A stretch of DNA of 64,000 bases from Pseudomonas quebecensis. Its GTDB lineage: Bacteria > Pseudomonadota > Gammaproteobacteria > Pseudomonadales > Pseudomonadaceae. The notes beneath the pieces were generated by a model that saw only the letters and a program-made list of their open reading frames with translations, searched no databases and was not told where the DNA came from. The translations under genes and the position numbers were made by a program. Positions 1 to 8,443 of this stretch are shown here, piece by piece. Positions within the stretch are counted from its first letter, which is position 1; every line of letters starts with the position of its first letter. The stretch lies in contig NZ_CP112866.1 in NCBI RefSeq assembly GCF_026410085.1, forward strand, positions 3,285,001 to 3,349,000. The letters are read 5' to 3'.

Positions 1-670
<670 letters not shown>

Positions 671-867
671 AAACATCTTTGGGTTTTTAAGAAACCCTAA
701 ACTTGGCTCAGCAATCGTTGGTTACATCTTTGATTTCTCGCGGAGTAACTTGTGATGCTGATAATCTTGTTGACTATCAGTCTGACTCCACAAGCACCCA
801 CACGAATTGCTTGATTCAGTTGTTAAAGAGCGGTTGGTTAAGATCTTTCGTCTCAACCGAGGCGCGC
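671..867 (-). other. rRNA operon leader with boxA
   Basis: Transcribed leader between the most proximal rRNA promoter and mature 16S. At 821-831 the minus strand reads GCTCTTTAACA, the boxA-type antitermination signal for the Nus complex on rRNA operons. The rest pairs with sequence past the 16S 3' end during RNase III processing in known operons; that partner is outside the window. Short open frames here on both strands are chance. Confidence 0.75.
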
Positions 868-895
868 ATTCTACAGCAGCCTCATTTGCTGTCAA
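868..895 (-). promoter_or_regulatory. rRNA promoter, proximal
   Basis: On the minus strand there is a -35 TTGACA (890-895), a 16-bp spacer and a -10 TAGAAT (868-873), followed by a GC-rich discriminator GCGCGCC. This is the architecture of a stringently controlled sigma-70 rRNA promoter. It is the closest of three to the 16S gene. Confidence 0.85.
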
Positions 896-977
896 GTGAT
901 TATTTTCAGAAGCTTTCGAAGATTTCTTCAACAACTTCAACCACTTGCGCTTCCGATCTCTCGTTAGCGGGAGGCGA

Positions 978-1005
978 ATTCTACAGCGTTACACGCTGCT
1001 GTCAA
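978..1005 (-). promoter_or_regulatory. rRNA promoter, middle
   Basis: Minus strand -35 TTGACA (1000-1005), 16-bp spacer, -10 TAGAAT (978-983), again with a GC-rich discriminator. It lies about 110 bp upstream of the proximal promoter and is nearly identical in its core hexamers. Confidence 0.85.
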
Positions 1006-1180
1006 CACCTCTTTTTCTCCGCTTTCGACCGAGAAGATCGAAACGTTAATAGAGCCAAACAAGCTTGCTCTACCAACTCCTTCTGGGCTTCGATGAACTG
1101 AAGCGATCCGCTGTCGAATTCTGCGTAACTCTTTGTTTACCAAGAAGTTTTCCGTTTCGACTGCGCCGGAAGTGGGGCGA

Positions 1181-1208
1181 ATTATAGACTTCTGGAATCT
1201 GCCGTCAA
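1181..1208 (-). promoter_or_regulatory. rRNA promoter, distal
   Basis: Minus strand -35 TTGACG (1203-1208), 16-bp spacer, perfect -10 TATAAT (1181-1186). It is the furthest upstream of three tandem rRNA promoters, and AT-rich sequence behind it (1209-1260) could act as an UP element. Confidence 0.8.
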
Positions 1209-1365
1209 GCGTTAATTTGATTTTTCTATCAACTGTCTGAAAAAGTACCTTACGTTATCTAAAAGCAGGCCCACACACTCTAAACTGAGCAATATATTGC
1301 TCAGCCATGTTCATTTGAGCATCATATAGGGCCTGCCTCCCGAACATGACCCGGACCCATTACTA

Positions 1366-2253
1366 ATGACCTCCTCTTCTCGCAGCCTGGTATCGACATT
1401 CTTTCCCGTCGGCCTGCTGTTGATCGCCATGGCGTCCATTCAAACCGGCGCCTCATTGGCCAAAAGTATGTTTCCTATCGTCGGTGCGCAAGGAACAACG
1501 ACCGTACGTTTGATTTTCGCCAGCGTGATCATGCTGCTTCTACTGCGCCCATGGCGCGCAAGGCTGACAGCCAAATCGCTGCGTACTGTAATCATCTACG
1601 GGATGGCCCTGGGCGGAATGAACTTCCTCTTTTATATGTCACTGCGCAGCGTCCCACTGGGTGTCGCCGTAGCGCTTGAATTCACCGGCCCGCTTGCCGT
1701 CGCCATCTATACCTCGCGCCGAGCGGTCGATTTCCTGTGGATAGCCCTCGCGATCGTCGGGCTGGTGCTCTTGATTCCTTTGGGTGAAGCCAGCCACGGA
1801 ATTGATTTGCTCGGCGCCGGCTATGCCCTGGGCGCGGGGATCTGCTGGGCACTCTATATCCTGTTCGGGCAGAAGGCGGGGAACGATAATGGCGTCCAAA
1901 CCGCTGCTCTGGGGGTGTTGATCGCCGCACTGTTCGTGGCACCTATCGGCATTGTCCACGCAGGCACCGCCCTTCTGACGCCAGCGCTGATCCCGATTGG
2001 CATTGGAGTGGCCATTCTCTCCACCGCCCTGCCCTACACACTTGAGATGATTGCGCTCACGCGCCTGCCCGCCCGCACCTTCGGCACGCTCATGAGTATC
2101 GAGCCGGCTTTCGGCGCGCTGTCCGGGCTGTTTTTCCTTCAGGAGCACTTATCCATAGCGCAGTGGATGGCCATCACCTGCATCATTCTGGCATCCATCG
2201 GAGCCACATTGACCATGCGTAAGGAGTCCAAACCGCTGGTCCCGGCGGATTAA
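1366..2253 (+). CDS. rhtA: DMT-family amino acid exporter, RhtA-like (EamA)
   Basis: Inner-membrane exporter of 295 aa with about ten hydrophobic helices arranged as two EamA repeats. The motifs ASIQTGASLAKSMFP near the N-terminus, VPLGVAVALEFTGPLAVA around residues 95-112, and TALPYTLEMIALTRLP plus RTFGTLMSIEPA in the second repeat match E. coli RhtA, the threonine/homoserine exporter. The C-terminus TMRKESK is also shared. The start has no strong Shine-Dalgarno, but the alignment to RhtA supports it. The gene stands alone between the divergent rRNA operon and a small lipoprotein. In Pseudomonas the true substrate may be broader than threonine and homoserine. Confidence 0.88.
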   Translation: MTSSSRSLVSTFFPVGLLLIAMASIQTGASLAKSMFPIVGAQGTTTVRLIFASVIMLLLLRPWRARLTAKSLRTVIIYGMALGGMNFLFYMSLRSVPLGVAVALEFTGPLAVAIYTSRRAVDFLWIALAIVGLVLLIPLGEASHGIDLLGAGYALGAGICWALYILFGQKAGNDNGVQTAALGVLIAALFVAPIGIVHAGTALLTPALIPIGIGVAILSTALPYTLEMIALTRLPARTFGTLMSIEPAFGALSGLFFLQEHLSIAQWMAITCIILASIGATLTMRKESKPLVPAD

Positions 2254-2418
2254 GTCATCAACGCATGTAGATCTGGTATTTGCAGCGCATTTAGGCCATG
2301 TTTAGCCAGCAAACCAATCGCATTCATGGAGTTTTTCGACAAGGACAGCACGAACGCTACGCTCGAGAGCGAATAGAGCCGACTTCAAACATTGCGAAGC
2401 GGCTATTTAAGGATGGGA

Positions 2419-2700
2419 ATGAAACGAATTTTGATACTGTTGATGGTCGTAGCGATTGCTGGCTGTGCGGCGACCACAAAAACAGAAGTGAAAAGAGGCA
2501 AAAAAGGACTGCACATCAACTGCTCCGGCCTGTCCTCCTCCTGGGATCAGTGCTACACCAGCGCAACCCATTCCTGCGGCACCAAGGGCTACCGGGTCAT
2601 CGCGAAGTCCGGTGACAATTCCGAAGAGCCAGGTGACTACCCTTTCGGCCTGAACCCTGCCGGCTATACCAGTCGCAGCATGATCGTGATTTGCAAGTAG
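2419..2700 (+). CDS. small cysteine-containing lipoprotein
   Basis: A 93-aa secreted lipoprotein of unknown function. The start at 2419 is chosen because TAAGGA at 2408-2413 is a well-placed Shine-Dalgarno and because it gives a compact signal peptide: MKR, a hydrophobic stretch, then lipobox VAIAGC with the acylated Cys near residue 16. The mature part is about 75 aa with three further cysteines before the last two residues (CSGL, DQCYT, HSCGT) and a C-terminal Cys-Lys. The gene is monocistronic and convergent with the aminopeptidase P gene 56 bp downstream. I do not recognise a named family. Confidence 0.75.
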   Translation: MKRILILLMVVAIAGCAATTKTEVKRGKKGLHINCSGLSSSWDQCYTSATHSCGTKGYRVIAKSGDNSEEPGDYPFGLNPAGYTSRSMIVICK

Positions 2701-2756
2701 TCGGGCTCAAAGCGTGCGTCGACTGCCTGGCCGACGCCCACTTGAAATGGCAATCA

Positions 2757-4565
2757 TCAAATCGGTGTCGTACGCACCTGCAACCATTCAAGCCCCGCAC
2801 CGCTGAGCAAAGGGCTCAAGCGCTCACGCACCTGTTCATGGTAAGCGTTGAGCCACGCGCGCTCATCCGCCGTCAACATGGAAGACTCCAGGCAACGGGT
2901 GTCGATTGGGCATAAGGTCAAGGTTTCGAACTTGAGGAACTCACCAAACTCAGTCCTGCCCGCCTCGCGATTCAACGCCAGGTTTTCGATTCGCACACCC
3001 CAACGTCCAGGGCGGTAGGTGCCGGGTTCGATAGACGTGATCATTCCGGGTTGCATCGCAGTCTGCGGCGCAGGCGCGGCCTGATAGGCAATCACCTGCG
3101 GGCCTTCGTGCACGTTGAGGAAATAACCTACGCCGTGGCCCGTGCCATGTCCGTAATCCACGCCATCGGCCCAGATCGGCGCACGAGCGATCGCGTCCAG
3201 CAACGGCGACAAGATACCCTTGGGGAAATGCGCACGGGACAACGCAATCACCCCCTTGAGCACACGAGTGCAGTCACGCTTTTGCTCATCGCTCGGCGTA
3301 CCGACAGGCACCATCCGTGTAATGTCCGTAGTGCCGCCCAGATACTGGCCACCCGAGTCGATCAGCAACAGACCATCACCTTCGATAACCGCGTGCTCTT
3401 CTTCGGTGGCGTGGTAATGGGGCATAGCGCCATTGGCATTGAATGCCGCAATAGTGTTGAAACTCAGCGATACATAATCGGGACGACGCGCACGCGCAGC
3501 CGTCAGGCGCTCATCGATCGTCAGCTCGGTAATGCGCTCATGTCCCAGCGCACTGTCCAGCCAGGCGAAGAATTCGCACAACGCAGCGCCATCCTGCTCC
3601 ATGGCCCGGCGGATATGCTCTGCATCGGCCAGGCTCTTGCGCGATTTAGCCAGTGTGGTCGGGTTAAGCCCTTCGATCAGCTTGACGCCGGCATTCAGGC
3701 TTTCCAGCAGACCGGCTGTCACGCGAGCCGGGTCAACCTGCACACTGGCGCCCGGCGGAACGCCACGTAGCGCGTTCGCTACCTCGTTGTAGTCACGTAG
3801 CGTCACGCCGTCCTGCTCAAGCGCAGCGCGCAACTCGGCGTCGACTTTACCCAATGCCACGAACAACGTGGCCTGTTGCTGATTGATCAATGCAAAAGAC
3901 ACAAACACCGGGTTGAACGACACGTCACCGCCACGCAGGTTGAACAACCAGGCGATGTCATCCAGCGTGGCGATGAAATGCCAATCGGCGCCGTTCTCTT
4001 TCAAACTGGCGCGCAGCGCAGCGAGCTTCTCGCCTCGGCTGACAGTCGCCTGTGGCGGCAGATGCTGATAGATCGGCTGCTCGGGCAGGCTCGGGCGATC
4101 TTTCCAGACCTCATTGAGCAGGTCGATGTCGGTGCGCAGGCGCGCGCCACGCTCTGCCAGCCTGGCACTCAGGGTTCGCGCCGACGCGACCGCCATCACC
4201 GCGCCGTCCACCGCAACCACGCCGCCTTCAGGTGTCTGTTCGGCAAGCCAGTCCAAGGGGCCGGGCTGGCCCGGCTGCAACTTCACAAGCTCGATACCAC
4301 TGCCCTTCAGTTCCTTGGTTGCCTGCTCCCAGTAACGGCTGTCGGCCCAAACACCGGCGAAGTCGGCGGTAACAACCAGCGTGCCCACCGAGCCATGGAA
4401 TCCGGACAGCCATTGTCGCCCTTGCCAGTAACCCGGCAGGTACTCCGACAAATGCGGATCGGCCGACGGCACCAGCAGGGCATGAATGCCTTCGCGGCTC
4501 ATCAGCTCACGGGTATGCGCCAGGCGCTGCGGAACCGTTCCATGGATCAAAGGCTGCGTGCTCAT
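2757..4565 (-). CDS. aminopeptidase P family metallopeptidase (M24B)
   Basis: Cleaves N-terminal Xaa-Pro bonds in the cytoplasm with a two-metal centre. The 602-aa length and three-domain layout (two creatinase-like N-terminal domains, then the pita-bread M24 domain from about residue 310) match the long eukaryote-like aminopeptidase P rather than the 440-aa PepP. Metal ligands are visible: the Asp pair in LLIDSGGQYLGGTTDITR, the His in HGTGHGVGYFLNVHEGP, and the Glu residues in SIEPGTYRPG and GVRIENL. The ATG at 4565 follows an AGGAG Shine-Dalgarno. Its upstream neighbour on the same strand is the cysteine desulfurase, 49 bp away, so the two may be cotranscribed. Confidence 0.93.
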   Translation of the reverse strand: MSTQPLIHGTVPQRLAHTRELMSREGIHALLVPSADPHLSEYLPGYWQGRQWLSGFHGSVGTLVVTADFAGVWADSRYWEQATKELKGSGIELVKLQPGQPGPLDWLAEQTPEGGVVAVDGAVMAVASARTLSARLAERGARLRTDIDLLNEVWKDRPSLPEQPIYQHLPPQATVSRGEKLAALRASLKENGADWHFIATLDDIAWLFNLRGGDVSFNPVFVSFALINQQQATLFVALGKVDAELRAALEQDGVTLRDYNEVANALRGVPPGASVQVDPARVTAGLLESLNAGVKLIEGLNPTTLAKSRKSLADAEHIRRAMEQDGAALCEFFAWLDSALGHERITELTIDERLTAARARRPDYVSLSFNTIAAFNANGAMPHYHATEEEHAVIEGDGLLLIDSGGQYLGGTTDITRMVPVGTPSDEQKRDCTRVLKGVIALSRAHFPKGILSPLLDAIARAPIWADGVDYGHGTGHGVGYFLNVHEGPQVIAYQAAPAPQTAMQPGMITSIEPGTYRPGRWGVRIENLALNREAGRTEFGEFLKFETLTLCPIDTRCLESSMLTADERAWLNAYHEQVRERLSPLLSGAGLEWLQVRTTPI

Positions 4566-4614
4566 TGTGTCTCCTGCTAACCACGAATAATTGTTATGTG
4601 TTGCGACTGAAAAC

Positions 4615-5775
4615 TCAGACCGCCCAGAACGCCGGTGCAGTGGCGAGTGCCGCCTTGATCAACTGAACCGCCTGGTCGATGTCCTGCTCGGTGGTAAACC
4701 GCCCCAGGCTCAAGCGAATGGTACGACCGGCGCTACGGGCGTCATGGCCCAATGCCAGAAGTACATGGGACGGCGCATTGTTGGCCGAGTTGCAGGCCGA
4801 CGTCGCAGAGAACGCGATGCCCGCACTCAACGCAGCCGAGTTGAATTCACCTTCGCCAAACGTAAGGCTCAGGGTGTGGGGGATACGTTCGGTGGGGCTG
4901 CCGTTGAGGCGCACGCCGGCTACGCCGTCCAACTGCTGGAGCAAACGCTGACGCAACGTCATCACCTTGGCGTTCTCCTCGACAAATGACTCGGACGCCA
5001 AGGCAAACGCCGCTCCCATGCCGGCAATCTGATGGGTCGCCAGAGTGCCGGAGCGCAAGCCGCCCTCATGCCCACCGCCGTGAATCTGTGCCGATACCTT
5101 CTGCTGCGCACGCGCCCCTACGTACAGCGCGCCGATGCCCTTGGGGCCATACAGCTTGTGCGCGGAAAACGACATCAGGTCCACCGGCCACTGCGCCAGG
5201 TCAATCGCGACCTTACCCGCCCCCTGCGCCGCATCCACATGCAGCAAGGCCCCTTGTTCACGCACGCGCGCGCCGATGGCGGGGATGTCGTTAAGGGTGC
5301 CCAGTTCGTTATTCACCAGCATCAGCGACACCAGGAACGTGTCATCGCGCAATGCCTCGCTGACCGCCTCGACGCTGATCAAACCATCGGCGTCCGGCAC
5401 CAGGTAGGTCACGGCCACGCCGGCCTCCTGCATCTGCCGCGCGGTATCCAGGGTGGCCTTGTGTTCGATCTGGCTGGTGATGATGTGCCCACCCGCGATG
5501 CCACGCGCCTGGGCCACACCCTTGATCGCGAGGTTGTTGGATTCAGTCGCACCGGAAGTCCAGACGATCTGCTCAGGCTGCGCTCCCACCAACTCGGCGA
5601 CCTGACGTCGCGCCTGCTCGACCGTGTGCCTGGCCGCCTGGCCGAAGGCATGGGAGCTGGACGCCGGGTTACCGAAATTGGCATTGAAGCCCAGGCATTC
5701 GACCATCACCTGGATGACCCGCTCATCCACCGGTGTGGTGGCGGCGTAGTCGAAATACAACGGACGTTTAGTCAT
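4615..5775 (-). CDS. cysteine desulfurase, IscS/NifS type
   Basis: PLP-dependent enzyme of 386 aa that takes sulfur from L-cysteine as a persulfide. The N-terminus YFDYAATTP, the PLP-binding HVDAAQGAGK and the Schiff-base lysine in SFSAHKLYGPKG (around residues 195-206) are all present. The catalytic Cys lies in SATSACNSANNAPSHVL, so the enzyme should be active. No iscR, iscU or iscA is nearby: this is a stand-alone paralogue, not the isc operon copy. The start at 5775 is preferred over a TTG nine bases upstream because it gives the usual family N-terminus. The physiological acceptor cannot be told from the context. Confidence 0.92.
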   Translation of the reverse strand: MTKRPLYFDYAATTPVDERVIQVMVECLGFNANFGNPASSSHAFGQAARHTVEQARRQVAELVGAQPEQIVWTSGATESNNLAIKGVAQARGIAGGHIITSQIEHKATLDTARQMQEAGVAVTYLVPDADGLISVEAVSEALRDDTFLVSLMLVNNELGTLNDIPAIGARVREQGALLHVDAAQGAGKVAIDLAQWPVDLMSFSAHKLYGPKGIGALYVGARAQQKVSAQIHGGGHEGGLRSGTLATHQIAGMGAAFALASESFVEENAKVMTLRQRLLQQLDGVAGVRLNGSPTERIPHTLSLTFGEGEFNSAALSAGIAFSATSACNSANNAPSHVLLALGHDARSAGRTIRLSLGRFTTEQDIDQAVQLIKAALATAPAFWAV

Positions 5776-5954
5776 GACGTTCAAACACTCGCAGAGCAGG
5801 TTCCCGAGAGTAGTGTCTCAGGGGCATTGACCGGAACAAGAGGTCATCAGGTTTACCCGATCGGATGCCATTAAAGAAGGACCACTTTATTTAATTGTGC
5901 GTAGGAACGCTCCTGAAATTCAGCTTAACAGGCTGAAGCGGCCCCAAGGAAAAC

Positions 5955-5994
5955 AAAAAGCCCGAGGATTCTTGAAGGAAACCTCGGGCTTTTT
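5955..5994 (-). terminator. rho-independent terminator of the small lipoprotein gene
   Basis: AAAAAGCCCGAGG and CCTCGGGCTTTTT form a 13-bp stem with a 14-nt loop. Read on the minus strand it lies just past the stop at 6010 and runs into TTTTTG, so it ends the 6010-6279 transcript. The A-rich other side makes it potentially bidirectional. Confidence 0.85.
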
Positions 5995-6009
5995 GCCGCC
6001 GAACGGGGG

Positions 6010-6279
6010 TCAACTGGGGCGCCCGTGCAACGTGATGCTGCGCTCGGCGTTCATTTCGCCCTGCCTATCAAAGCCGAAGGGTTTGGCCGGCTGGCCGGTC
6101 AACGCTGCGCGCTGGCGTTGGTATTCGTCAAAAGACAGTCCACGACGACTCAACGATTCCAGCGCCAGTTGCTTGGTTTCTTCCGCTGAGTAAGGACGCA
6201 ACTCAGGGGCAGGATGGTTCGCACAACCGGCGAGTACAGAGACGACAAGTAATAGGGAAACAGCAAGAAAACGGTGCAT
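6010..6279 (-). CDS. small lipoprotein
   Basis: An 89-aa putative lipoprotein: MHR, a hydrophobic core and lipobox SVLAGC place the acylated cysteine near residue 18. The mature part is short, charged and has no further cysteines. The start at 6279 has CAGGA seven bases upstream; longer readings to 6318 would bury the signal peptide. It ends in a clear terminator and is divergent from the msu operon, sharing a 391-bp intergenic region. The function is unknown and I recognise no family. Confidence 0.8.
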   Translation of the reverse strand: MHRFLAVSLLLVVSVLAGCANHPAPELRPYSAEETKQLALESLSRRGLSFDEYQRQRAALTGQPAKPFGFDRQGEMNAERSITLHGRPS

Positions 6280-6356
6280 GGCGGCGGTCCTGAGAGAGAG
6301 GTTCAAGTCAATGAACACAGGCTACTCCCGCCCCTGCAGAGTGAAAAATCATCGTC

Positions 6357-6403
6357 CGTGATAGTTGCTATCAACCTTTCCGGCACCTTCGATAGCTATC
6401 ACG
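6357..6403. promoter_or_regulatory. paired GATAG/CTATC dyads
   Basis: GATAG-TTG-CTATC (6360-6372) and the perfect palindrome GATAGCTATC (6391-6400) are centred about 29-30 bp apart, close to three helical turns. The outer edges CGTGATAG (6357-6364) and CTATCACG (6396-6403) also form an inverted repeat. The arrangement looks like a dimeric-regulator operator between the lipoprotein gene and the msu operon. I cannot assign the protein. Confidence 0.4.
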
Positions 6404-6505
6404 AATATTCCTTATTGATCTATAAATATAAAAATACAGTCATTTACGGAATAACAATGACCTTCTATAAATGCGCTCAACACGCCGAAACTGTTTGCTG
6501 CACAA

Positions 6506-6523
6506 CTGTTGTCCAGGCAACAG
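6506..6523. promoter_or_regulatory. candidate SfnR upstream activating dyad
   Basis: CTGTTG-TCCAGG-CAACAG is a perfect 6-bp inverted repeat with a 6-bp spacer, centred about 100 bp upstream of the sigma-54 promoter at 6606. This distance is usual for sigma-54 enhancer sites. CAACAG recurs at about 6549-6554. The assignment to SfnR is inferred from position and from SfnR being encoded in the operon. Confidence 0.45.
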
Positions 6524-6605
6524 CTCTTCAACAAAACAGCAGGCAGGCAACAGCCGCTTCGCAACGCTAAGCCCGCAAGCCCCGCCAGCCGAGGCCTGCG
6601 GCTAT

Positions 6606-6621
6606 TGGTACAGCTCTTGCT
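6606..6621 (+). promoter_or_regulatory. sigma-54 (-24/-12) promoter of msuEDC-sfnR
   Basis: TGGTACAGCTCTTGCT matches the RpoN consensus TGGCACRNNNNTTGCW at every specified base except one (T for C at position 4), with GG and GC at the right spacing. Transcription would begin around 6632, giving a leader of about 39 nt before msuE. The fit is good because the last gene of the operon encodes a sigma-54 activator. Confidence 0.75.
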
Positions 6622-6670
6622 CAACCCGGTGCACACCCTGTTACGAACCCTGTTGAAAAAGGAACTGTGC

Positions 6671-7234
6671 ATGACCCGCCCTCTAAACGTTGTCGCCCTC
6701 TCCGGGGGAGCCTGGCGCCCGTCTCGAACACGTGTACTGGCCCAAGCGCTGCTGAATGAACTGGCCACGCGATTGCCAATCCAGTCCACGCTGATCGAAC
6801 TGGGCGACATCGCCCGGCCATTAGGCGCGGCCCTGTCGCGCGACGAGTTACCCGCCGAGATCGAAGCTCAACTGCTGAGTATCGAACAGGCCGATCTGCT
6901 GATCGTTGCCGCGCCGGTGTATCGCGGCTCTTACCCAGGCCTGCTCAAGCACCTGTTCGACCTGATAGGTCTCAACGCGCTGGTCAACACGCCGGTTCTG
7001 CTGGCGGCCACCGGCGGCAGCGAACGGCACGCGCTTGTGCTGGATCATCAGCTGCGTCCGCTGTTCAGCTTCTTCCAGGCACTGACCCTGCCCATCGGTG
7101 TGTACGCCACTGAAGCCGACTTTACCGACTACCAGATCACCAGCGAGCTACTGAAAGGCCGTATCCAACTGGCTGCCGAGCGCGCTGCGCCGCTGCTGGC
7201 CGTGCATGCGCCCTCACTGTTGAAAATTGCCTGA
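6671..7234 (+). CDS. msuE: NADPH-dependent FMN reductase MsuE/SsuE
   Basis: Supplies FMNH2 to the two downstream monooxygenases during use of sulfonates as sulfur source. It is a flavodoxin-like protein of 187 aa. The phosphate-binding loop LSGGAWRPSRTR near residue 10 and the PVYRGSYPGLLKHLFDLI segment around residues 80-97 are characteristic of the SsuE/MsuE subfamily. The start at 6671 has AAAAAGGAA about seven bases upstream. It is the first gene of a four-gene operon, 12 bp before msuD, and a sigma-54 promoter lies 50 bp upstream. It could be called ssuE by sequence alone; the neighbours favour msuE. Confidence 0.9.
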   Translation: MTRPLNVVALSGGAWRPSRTRVLAQALLNELATRLPIQSTLIELGDIARPLGAALSRDELPAEIEAQLLSIEQADLLIVAAPVYRGSYPGLLKHLFDLIGLNALVNTPVLLAATGGSERHALVLDHQLRPLFSFFQALTLPIGVYATEADFTDYQITSELLKGRIQLAAERAAPLLAVHAPSLLKIA

Positions 7235-7246
7235 GGATAATGAGTC

Positions 7247-8386
7247 ATGGATGTTTTCTGGTTCTTACCCACCCACGGCGACGGTCATTACCTGGGCACC
7301 ACTCAAGGTGCACGGCCGGTGACACTCAATTACCTCAAGCAGGTCGCCCAGGCCGCTGACAGCCTGGGTTACCACGGCGTGCTGATTCCCACCGGTCGCT
7401 CGTGCGAAGATTCCTGGGTAATCGCCTCGGCGCTGGTGCCATTGACCGAGCGCCTGCGCTACCTGGTAGCGATTCGCCCAGGCATCATCTCGCCCACGGT
7501 ATCTGCACGGATGGCGGCGACCTTGGATCGCCTGTCCAACGGGCGCTTGCTGATCAACGTGGTCACCGGTGGCGATCCGGATGAAAACCGCGGCGACGGC
7601 AGCTTTCTCGACCATGCCGAACGCTACGAAGTCTCTGACGAATTCCTCAGAATCTGGCGTCGCGTCCTTCAGGGCGAATCCGTGGACTTCAAAGGCAAGC
7701 ACCTGCACGTACAGAACGCCAAGGCCCTTTACCCACCGGTGCAGAAGCCCTATCCGCCGCTGTACTTCGGTGGCTCCTCGGACGCGGCCCATGACTTGGC
7801 CGCCGAGCAGGTCGACGTGTACCTGACCTGGGGCGAACCGCCTGCCGCCGTCGCGGAAAAACTCGCCGATGTGCGTGAACGCGCCGCTCGCCACGGGCGC
7901 ACCGTGAAGTTCGGCATCCGCCTGCATGTAATCGTGCGCGAGACCGAAGAAGACGCCTGGAAAGCCGCCGACAAATTGATCGAGCACATCAGCGACGAGA
8001 CCATCGCCGCCGCGCAAAAATCCTTTTCGCGCTTTGACTCCGAAGGCCAGCGACGCATGGCCGCCCTGCATGCCGGCCGCCGCGACAACCTGGAAATCGC
8101 TCCCAACCTGTGGGCCGGCGTCGGCCTGGTGCGCGGCGGCGCCGGAACTGCCCTGGTGGGCAACCCACAGCAAGTGGCCGAGCGCATCAAGGAGTACGCG
8201 GACCTGGGCATCGAGAGTTTCATCTTTTCCGGCTACCCCCATTTGGAAGAGGCGTATCGCTTTGCCGAACAGGTATTTCCATTGCTGCCCGAGCCCTACG
8301 CCAGCCTGGCCGGGCGTGGCATCACCAACCTCACCGGCCCGTTCGGCGAAATGATTGCCAACGATGTATTGCCCGCGAAGAACTGA
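7247..8386 (+). CDS. msuD: FMNH2-dependent methanesulfonate/alkanesulfonate monooxygenase MsuD
   Basis: Cleaves the C-S bond of short alkanesulfonates, probably methanesulfonate, releasing sulfite and the aldehyde, with FMNH2 from MsuE and O2. It is 379 aa with a bacterial luciferase-like TIM-barrel fold. The motifs [14 protein letters not shown] at the start, [28 protein letters not shown] and NVVTGGDP are those of SsuD/MsuD, and the whole sequence reads very close to P. aeruginosa MsuD as I recall it. It lies between msuE and msuC in the standard msu order. No ssuABC transporter is adjacent, so uptake must be encoded elsewhere. Confidence 0.94.
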   Translation: MDVFWFLPTHGDGHYLGTTQGARPVTLNYLKQVAQAADSLGYHGVLIPTGRSCEDSWVIASALVPLTERLRYLVAIRPGIISPTVSARMAATLDRLSNGRLLINVVTGGDPDENRGDGSFLDHAERYEVSDEFLRIWRRVLQGESVDFKGKHLHVQNAKALYPPVQKPYPPLYFGGSSDAAHDLAAEQVDVYLTWGEPPAAVAEKLADVRERAARHGRTVKFGIRLHVIVRETEEDAWKAADKLIEHISDETIAAAQKSFSRFDSEGQRRMAALHAGRRDNLEIAPNLWAGVGLVRGGAGTALVGNPQQVAERIKEYADLGIESFIFSGYPHLEEAYRFAEQVFPLLPEPYASLAGRGITNLTGPFGEMIANDVLPAKN

Positions 8387-8443
8387 TCGACGCAGCGGTG
8401 GGAGCGGCGCCGGCCATTCCCACCTCGATAAAGAGGAATACCC

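Noticed and set aside
703..1101. Open frame of 132 codons upstream of 16S rRNA
   Set aside because: It lies over the rRNA leader and promoters, has no Shine-Dalgarno and no protein-like composition.
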